Source: CAYTSW01 sp964440605 (GTDB lineage: Bacteria; Planctomycetota; Phycisphaerae; Phycisphaerales; UBA1924). From it: a DNA stretch of 9,424 bases. The stretch is from contig CAYTSW010000113.1 of NCBI GenBank assembly GCA_964440605.1, forward strand, positions 1 to 9,424, given 5' to 3'. Of the stretch, positions 5,284 through 9,424 are shown in pieces. The stretch's first letter is position 1; every line of letters starts with the position of its first letter. The notes beneath the pieces are model-generated. The model was not told where the DNA came from and did no database searches. It worked only from the letters and a program-made list of their open reading frames with translations. The position numbers were made by a program, and so were the translations under genes.

Positions 5284-6129
5284 GTGCTCCGTCTCCACGA
5301 TCTTCACAAGCGCTACGGCTCGCTCGCCGCGGTTGACGGCGTTTCGCTGCATGTCCGTCGGGGCGAGATCTTCGGCTTCCTCGGTCCCAACGGCGCCGGG
5401 AAGACCACGACGATCGCCATGGCCGTCGGGCTCCTCGAACCCGACTCAGGCTCCGTTGAGATCACCGTGCTGGGCTCGCCCCGCGATCCGCAGGTCCGGC
5501 GCCTCATCGGCCTGGCGCCGCAGTCGCTGGCGCTGTACGACGCCCTGTCGGCACGCGAGAACCTCGCCTTCTTCGGAAAGCTCTACGGCCTGTCGGGCAA
5601 ACGCCTCGAAGAGCGTGTCGACGCGATGCTCGAGCTCGTCGGGCTCGCCGACCGGGCGAAGGACAACGTTTCGACCTTCTCGGGCGGCATGAAGCGCCGG
5701 CTCAACCTCGCCGTCGCCCTCGTGCACGAGCCGAAGCTGCTCCTGCTCGACGAGCCGACGGTGGGCGTCGACCCGCAATCGCGCAACGCGATCTTCGATC
5801 TTGTGCGCACGCTGCGCGAGCAGGGCATCACCGTCGTCTACACCACGCACTACATGGAGGAGGCGCAAAAGCTCTGCGATCGCGTCGCGATCATCGATCA
5901 GGGACGCGTGCTCGCCGAGGGCACGGTCGATGAGCTCATCGAGGCCCACGGCGGGGAGAGCCTGCTCTCGATACAGGCCGGCGAGAGCGTGCGCACGGTG
6001 ACGGCTGCCGACCCGTTGCCCGAGATGGCCGCCGCCCTGCGTGACGAGGCGACGACGGGTCTGAAGCTGGAGCCGCCGGACCTGGAGCGCGTCTTCCTGA
6101 ATCTCACCGGAAGGACACTGCGAGACTGA
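5284..6129 (+). CDS. ABC-2 type exporter, ATP-binding subunit
   Basis: 281-aa cytoplasmic ATPase that drives the permease encoded next. All nucleotide-binding motifs are present: Walker A GPNGAGKTT (34-42), Q-loop Gln80, signature FSGGMKRRL (132-140), Walker B LLLLDEP (152-158) with Asp156 and catalytic Glu157, D-loop GVDPQSR (161-167) and switch His189. After the ATPase core a tail of about 70 residues ends LERVFLNLTGRTLRD, a form common in drug/antibiotic (DrrA-like) and Na+ (NatA-like) ABC-2 exporters. The start is GTG at 5284: an in-frame stop lies only 9 nt upstream and the family N-terminus begins here. No good ribosome site is seen. The stop overlaps the permease ATG by one base, so the two are translated together. 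The cargo cannot be told from sequence. Confidence 0.93.
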   Translation: MLRLHDLHKRYGSLAAVDGVSLHVRRGEIFGFLGPNGAGKTTTIAMAVGLLEPDSGSVEITVLGSPRDPQVRRLIGLAPQSLALYDALSARENLAFFGKLYGLSGKRLEERVDAMLELVGLADRAKDNVSTFSGGMKRRLNLAVALVHEPKLLLLDEPTVGVDPQSRNAIFDLVRTLREQGITVVYTTHYMEEAQKLCDRVAIIDQGRVLAEGTVDELIEAHGGESLLSIQAGESVRTVTAADPLPEMAAALRDEATTGLKLEPPDLERVFLNLTGRTLRD

Positions 6130-7490
6130 TGCGCGCGATCTGGGCCATGGCGATCAAGGACCTCGTCGTCCTCATCCGCGACAAGGCGGGGTTTTTCTTC
6201 GTCTTCGTCTTCCCCGTGCTCTTTGGGATTCTCTTCGGGCTCATCATGAGCGCGCAGGGCGGGGGCAACGAGCCGCGCGGCGTCGGACTCGTCATCGTCG
6301 ATCAGGACCAATCCGAGGCTTCGGCCCGGCTGATCGGCCTGCTCGAGAGCAACGAACGCGTGGCGATCACCACGATCGAAGAGTTTGAAGAGGCCCGAGC
6401 CCGCGTCGCCGCCGGCAACGCCGAGCCCGCGATGCTCGTGATCCCCGAGGCGTTCGGCGAGCGCGTCGAGGGGATGTTCTTCGACGGCACCGCTGAGATC
6501 GAGCTGATCATGGATCCCGCACGCGCCATGGAGCGCGGCGTGGTGCAGGGCGCGGTCACGAGCGCCGCCTACGCGGCGATGTTCGACTCGTTCACCGATC
6601 AGGAGACCGCCCGGCGCACGCTCGCTCGCGCCAAGCAATCGCTTGGGGACATCGAGGACCTCAACCCGGCCGACCGGCTGGTCTTCAGCACGTTTCTCAA
6701 CGGCTTCGAGGGGCTCGTCAACCGCATGGACGAGCTCCCCGATGCGTCCTCTGCGTCGGACGGAAGCGAGGACTCGTCGCAGGACGAATCGGCGACGACG
6801 GCCGCCGGCCCGGCGTTCGAGCCGGTGCGCGTCGCGTTGACCAGCATCACCGACCTGGCTCCCGAGGGCGCCGAGACGTTGCCGAAGCGCAAGCGGGTCT
6901 CCGCGTTCGCGATCACCTTCCCTCAGGCGGTCGCGTGGGGCCTGCTGGGCTGCGTGATCGGTTTCGGCGCGTCGCTGGTGGAAGAACGCAAGCAGGGGAC
7001 GATGAGGCGGCTCGCGTTGTCGCCGATGCGCCGTTCCGGCGTGCTCGCGGGCAAGGCGCTCGGCTCGCTCCTCGTCTGCACGTCGGCGCAGGTGGTGATC
7101 CTGCTCATCGGGGTCATCGCCTTCGGGGTGCGGCCCAACTCGTGGCCGCTGCTCGCGGTCGCGGTGATCAGCTCCTCGATCGGCTTCGTCGGGCTGGCGA
7201 TGCTGCTCGCATCGCTCTTCAAGAGCCAGGCGGCGGCGGAGGGCGTGTCGCGCGCCGCGTTGATCCTGCTCGCGCTCGTCGGCGGCGCGGGCATCCCGCT
7301 GGCGTTCATGCCGGAGATCGTGCGGGAGTTCGCGTCGGTGAGCCCGTTCAAGTGGGCCATCATGGCCCTCGAAGGCGCCATCTGGCGCGACGCGGGGCTC
7401 GGCACTGTGCTCAGCTCCAGCGCGATCCTCGTTGTCGGCGGCGTCGTGTTCTTCACCATCGGGGCCGCCATGTTCCGCATGGAACGCTGA
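6129..7490 (+). CDS. ABC-2 type exporter, permease subunit
   Basis: 453-aa inner-membrane partner of the preceding ATPase. Layout: short cytoplasmic start with IKDLVVLIRDKAG, transmembrane helix 1 (about 21-41), a long extracytoplasmic domain (about 42-258), then five further helices (about 260-282, 309-334, 340-363, 375-395 and 428-449). EERKQGTMRRLALSP (285-299) is the conserved cytoplasmic coupling element of ABC2-family permeases, which binds the ATPase. This architecture matches the ABC2_membrane_3 group (NatB, YhgE/YbhR-like), where the large first loop faces the periplasm. Unusual is a Ser/Asp/Glu-rich low-complexity run near 204-226 in that loop, probably an unstructured tether. The ATG overlaps the ATPase stop (TGATG). 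No strong terminator follows in the 106-bp gap to the next gene, so readthrough is possible. The cargo is unknown. Confidence 0.9.
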   Translation: MRAIWAMAIKDLVVLIRDKAGFFFVFVFPVLFGILFGLIMSAQGGGNEPRGVGLVIVDQDQSEASARLIGLLESNERVAITTIEEFEEARARVAAGNAEPAMLVIPEAFGERVEGMFFDGTAEIELIMDPARAMERGVVQGAVTSAAYAAMFDSFTDQETARRTLARAKQSLGDIEDLNPADRLVFSTFLNGFEGLVNRMDELPDASSASDGSEDSSQDESATTAAGPAFEPVRVALTSITDLAPEGAETLPKRKRVSAFAITFPQAVAWGLLGCVIGFGASLVEERKQGTMRRLALSPMRRSGVLAGKALGSLLVCTSAQVVILLIGVIAFGVRPNSWPLLAVAVISSSIGFVGLAMLLASLFKSQAAAEGVSRAALILLALVGGAGIPLAFMPEIVREFASVSPFKWAIMALEGAIWRDAGLGTVLSSSAILVVGGVVFFTIGAAMFRMER

Positions 7491-7557
7491 CGGGCTTCGT
7501 CGGTATCGCCTCGCGCCACCCGGAATCTCCGACCGTCTTTCGGATGCTGTTTCCCCC

Positions 7558-7563
7558 TATCCT
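7558..7563 (+). promoter_or_regulatory. Possible -10 box for the prolyl isomerase gene
   Basis: TATCCT, 4 of 6 to the -10 consensus, in the gap after the permease gene. It resembles the TATCGT box before the aminotransferase. A start near 7570 would leave a 27-nt leader containing AAGGAG (7584-7589), 7 nt before the ATG. No -35 of quality is seen. Confidence 0.3.
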
Positions 7564-7596
7564 CCTCGACACCCTCGAACCCCAAGGAGCCGCTCT

Positions 7597-8745
7597 ATGC
7601 GCATCACCCTCTGGATGACGGCGATCGCCGCCGCCTGTCTGGCTCTCGCCTCCGCCCACACCTCCGCCCAGAACGACGACGCGGACGCCTCGAGCGGGGA
7701 GCCCGAGTTCGTCTACGTCAAGCTCGATACGAGCAAGGGCGACATCGTGCTCGAGCTCGATAATCGCTTCGCGCCGATCAGCACACAGAACTTCGTGCGG
7801 TATGTCCGCGACGATCACTACGACGGAACGGTCTTCCATCGCGTCATCGAGGACTTCATGATCCAGGGGGGAGGCTTCACCGAAGACCTCGCCCAGAAGC
7901 CCACGCGCGACCCCATCGAGAACGAGTGGCAGAACTCGCTCTCCAACACCCGGGGCACGATCGCCATGGCCCGCACCCAGGCGCTCAACTCCGCGACCAG
8001 CCAGTTCTACATCAACACCGTCGACAACGACGGCTCCGTGCGCGTGAACCTCGACGCCAACCGCTACGCGGTCTTTGGCCGCGTCGTCGACGGCATGGAG
8101 GTGGTCGACGAGATCCGCGTTGTTGAGGTGAACAACGCGACGGCGGCCAACGGCATGCAGATGCAGAACGTGCCCGCCGAGGCGATCGTCATCGAAGAGG
8201 CCTCCGTCCTCGAAGGCGAAGCACGCCGGGAGATCATGGCGGAGCAGGCGGAGCGGCACGCCGAAGAGGCCGCCGAGCGCGACCGCATCGAACGCGAACG
8301 CCGCGAGGCCGAGCGGGCCCTCGAAGAGAAGAAGCGGCGGGACATGGAGCAGGCCAAGCAGCAGATCGCCGACCAGGGCCATGACATCTCCAAGGGCGAG
8401 TTGCTCGACTCGGGCATCTGGGTCCTCACCGTCGAAGAGGGCGCGGGCGAGACCCCCACGATGAACTCCAGCGTGACCGTCCACTACGTCGGCACGCTGC
8501 CCGACGGCACCGAGTTCGATTCCTCACGCGCTCGCGGCGAGCCCGCGACGTTCCCCATGCGTGGCGTGGTCCGCGGCTTCTCGGAGCCGATCTCCAACAT
8601 GCGTGTCGGCGGGCGCACCTTCGTGGTTGTGCCCCCTGCGCTGGCCTACGGCGAAGCCGGCCGCCCGCCGGTCATCCCGCCCAACGCGACCCTCACTTTC
8701 GACATCGAGCTCATCGACGCAACGCAGACGGTTCCCGCCCGCTGA
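7597..8745 (+). CDS. Secreted dual prolyl isomerase: cyclophilin-FKBP fusion
   Basis: 382-aa predicted periplasmic protein-folding enzyme joining two unrelated peptidyl-prolyl cis-trans isomerase families. Signal peptide 1-24, with the likely cut after HTSA. The cyclophilin domain (about 38-200) has the active-site segment FHRVIEDFMIQGG (80-92: Arg82, Phe87, Met88, Gln90), SQFYIN (135-140) and YAVFGRV (157-163). The Trp that helps bind cyclosporin in human CypA is absent, as in many bacterial forms. A charged Glu/Arg/Ala-rich segment (about 205-260) predicts a long helix or coiled coil. The FKBP domain (about 285-376) has HYVGTLPDG, FDSS with Asp308, Val324-Val325, Tyr351 and Phe368; the pocket Trp is Phe328. 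The start at 7597 is set by AAGGAG 7 nt upstream and the signal peptide. It follows the exporter genes by 106 bp and is closed by a strong terminator. One uninterrupted frame links both domains. Confidence 0.93.
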   Translation: MRITLWMTAIAAACLALASAHTSAQNDDADASSGEPEFVYVKLDTSKGDIVLELDNRFAPISTQNFVRYVRDDHYDGTVFHRVIEDFMIQGGGFTEDLAQKPTRDPIENEWQNSLSNTRGTIAMARTQALNSATSQFYINTVDNDGSVRVNLDANRYAVFGRVVDGMEVVDEIRVVEVNNATAANGMQMQNVPAEAIVIEEASVLEGEARREIMAEQAERHAEEAAERDRIERERREAERALEEKKRRDMEQAKQQIADQGHDISKGELLDSGIWVLTVEEGAGETPTMNSSVTVHYVGTLPDGTEFDSSRARGEPATFPMRGVVRGFSEPISNMRVGGRTFVVVPPALAYGEAGRPPVIPPNATLTFDIELIDATQTVPAR

Positions 8746-8766
8746 AGCCTGGCGTGAATCACAGAA

Positions 8767-8786
8767 CACCGAGTGCGAGCTCGGTG
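8767..8786 (+). repeat. 7-bp hairpin before the terminator
   Basis: CACCGAG and CTCGGTG pair around a 6-nt loop, 22 bp after the isomerase stop and 8 bp before the terminator stem. Tandem hairpins like this can protect the mRNA 3' end or strengthen termination. Confidence 0.4.
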
Positions 8787-8794
8787 ATCCGAGG

Positions 8795-8820
8795 ACGCCC
8801 GCCTTCTCAGGCGGGCGTTT
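8795..8820 (+). terminator. Intrinsic terminator of the prolyl isomerase gene
   Basis: Perfect 9-bp stem ACGCCCGCC / GGCGGGCGT with a 6-nt loop, followed by TTTGTCGTCT on the plus strand. The other strand has no T-run, so it serves the plus-strand gene. It separates this gene from the convergent receiver gene, which ends at 8841. Confidence 0.8.
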
Positions 8821-8840
8821 GTCGTCTGGGAGAGCCGGAC

Positions 8841-9221
8841 TCAGGCCGCGAAGCGCTGCCCGTCGCTGAGCGCGGCGTCGATGCCGGCGCGGAGGTCGTC
8901 CACCGCGAACAGGCGTGACACGACACCCATAATCCCGAGGTCGGCAGCGATGAGCGATTCGTCCAGCGAGGTGCCTTGGCCGAGCACGATCATCGGAGCC
9001 GGGACGCCCGCGGCTCGCAGGCAGCGAGCCGCGTCGGTCGCGTGCATGCCGGGCACGGCATACCCGCACACGATCACGTCCGGGGCGTCGGCGATCGCTC
9101 GATCCAGGCCCGACGCGGCATCCGTCACGATCGTGAGCCGGTGATGACCCTCACGTCCCAACGCGAGTTGCACGGCGCTGCGGGCGAGGGGCGAATCGTC
9201 GATCAGGAGGATGTGGGCCAT
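8841..9221 (-). CDS. Stand-alone degenerate receiver (pseudo-receiver) protein
   Basis: 126-aa protein consisting of one response-regulator receiver domain with no output domain. The fold is clear: HILLIDDSPLAR at the start with the acidic pair Asp8-Asp9, strand three DVIVCGY (48-54) followed by AVPGMHA, strand four MIVLGQG (76-82), and a final helix DDLRAGIDAAL. The phosphorylation machinery is lost: the phosphoacceptor Asp is Gly53 (codon GGG), the conserved Thr/Ser is Gly80, and the conserved Lys-Pro is Arg-Leu in SRLF (101-104 by alignment). It therefore should not be phosphorylated in the usual way and may act through protein contacts or a ligand. The ATG at 9221 has AAGGTG 7 nt upstream. 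The gene is convergent with the isomerase gene. No partner kinase is in view and no promoter is clear in 9222-9385. Confidence 0.85.
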   Translation of the reverse strand: MAHILLIDDSPLARSAVQLALGREGHHRLTIVTDAASGLDRAIADAPDVIVCGYAVPGMHATDAARCLRAAGVPAPMIVLGQGTSLDESLIAADLGIMGVVSRLFAVDDLRAGIDAALSDGQRFAA

Positions 9222-9385
9222 GGTTCGTCACCTTGACAGGTCGGCGTGAAGCCCAGTGGCGGGCGGGCATGAGCGAGTCTTCACAGCGGCCGTTGTGTTG
9301 TTCGTAAGCCAGATCACCAGCTTGCGGCACGCTCGATCGACCGTGAGACAATGCCACGGCGGCGAGCGTTGTTCGTCGCAGCCGG

Positions 9386-9424
9386 AGATCGGAAGAGCGT
9401 CGTGTAGGGAAAGAGTGTAGATCT
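9386..9424. other. Illumina adapter remnant (sequencing artefact)
   Basis: The final 39 bases start AGATCGGAAGAGC and continue as the reverse complement of the Illumina universal adapter up to ...GTGTAGATCT, with no mismatch that I can see. They are library-construction sequence, not genome. Real sequence ends at or before 9385. Confidence 0.97.

Noticed and set aside
7453..8484. Long minus-strand open frame opposite the prolyl isomerase gene.
   Set aside because: No ribosome site or domain; it lies fully across a convincing gene with conserved catalytic motifs.
9297..9376. Two copies of GTTGTTCGT about 70 bp apart, possible regulator sites.
   Set aside because: A 9-base match with no further symmetry is weak, and the second copy lies next to the adapter-contaminated end.
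9351..9424. A plus-strand gene beginning at the ATG at 9351 and running off the end.
   Set aside because: No ribosome site, only 11 codons before the adapter, and no recognisable sequence.
1..9424. CRISPR arrays, insertion sequences, prophage or toxin-antitoxin genes.
   Set aside because: No regularly spaced repeats, transposase or integrase motifs, or flanking terminal repeats were found on either strand.

Overview
The window is about 9.4 kb of GC-rich bacterial DNA with tightly packed genes. It most likely comes from a planctomycete of the Phycisphaerae type. That is an inference from high GC, two secreted proteins with Phycisphaerae-style PEP-CTERM-like tails (a P-x-P-G-A motif, a hydrophobic stretch, then an Arg-rich end), and start regions that often lack a Shine-Dalgarno site. 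No 16S gene or universal marker is present to prove it. The last 39 bases (9386-9424) are Illumina adapter sequence, not genome, so the right edge is an untrimmed contig end.

Left part (1-4073). A complete NAD-dependent malate dehydrogenase gene (mdh, minus strand) starts the window. Upstream of it, on the same strand, is a PEP-CTERM-like secreted protein gene with its own intrinsic terminator and two hairpins in its 5' leader. Divergent from that is a PLP-dependent class I/II aminotransferase of the kynurenine/methionine transaminase type (plus strand). It converges on, and overlaps by 17 bp, a second PEP-CTERM-like gene resembling the choice-of-anchor E family (minus strand).

Middle (4074-5280). 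About 600 bp hold no conventional gene but look like a compact transcription unit on the minus strand. In order these are a good sigma-70-like promoter (4539-4566), a roughly 190-nt leader, a 15-nt Shine-Dalgarno sequence complementary to the 16S rRNA tail, an 11-12 codon ORF, a pair of mutually exclusive RNA stems covering the end of that ORF, and a strong terminator. It lies just upstream of the second PEP-CTERM-like gene, so it could be an attenuator-type leader or a small independent RNA. This is the least explained and most interesting stretch. Next come a 61-aa protein gene of unknown function (minus strand) and tRNA-Ala(CGC) with its own promoter (plus strand).

Right part (5284-9385). 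A two-gene ABC-2 type exporter (ATPase and permease overlapping by 1 nt) is followed by a secreted fusion of two unrelated prolyl isomerase families, cyclophilin and FKBP, joined by a charged helical linker and ended by a terminator. Convergent to it is a stand-alone response-regulator receiver protein that has lost its phosphoacceptor aspartate and the other two switch residues.

The genes do not form one pathway. They are a housekeeping set (mdh, aminotransferase, tRNA, exporter) mixed with cell-envelope and periplasmic functions (two sorted surface proteins and a periplasmic folding enzyme).
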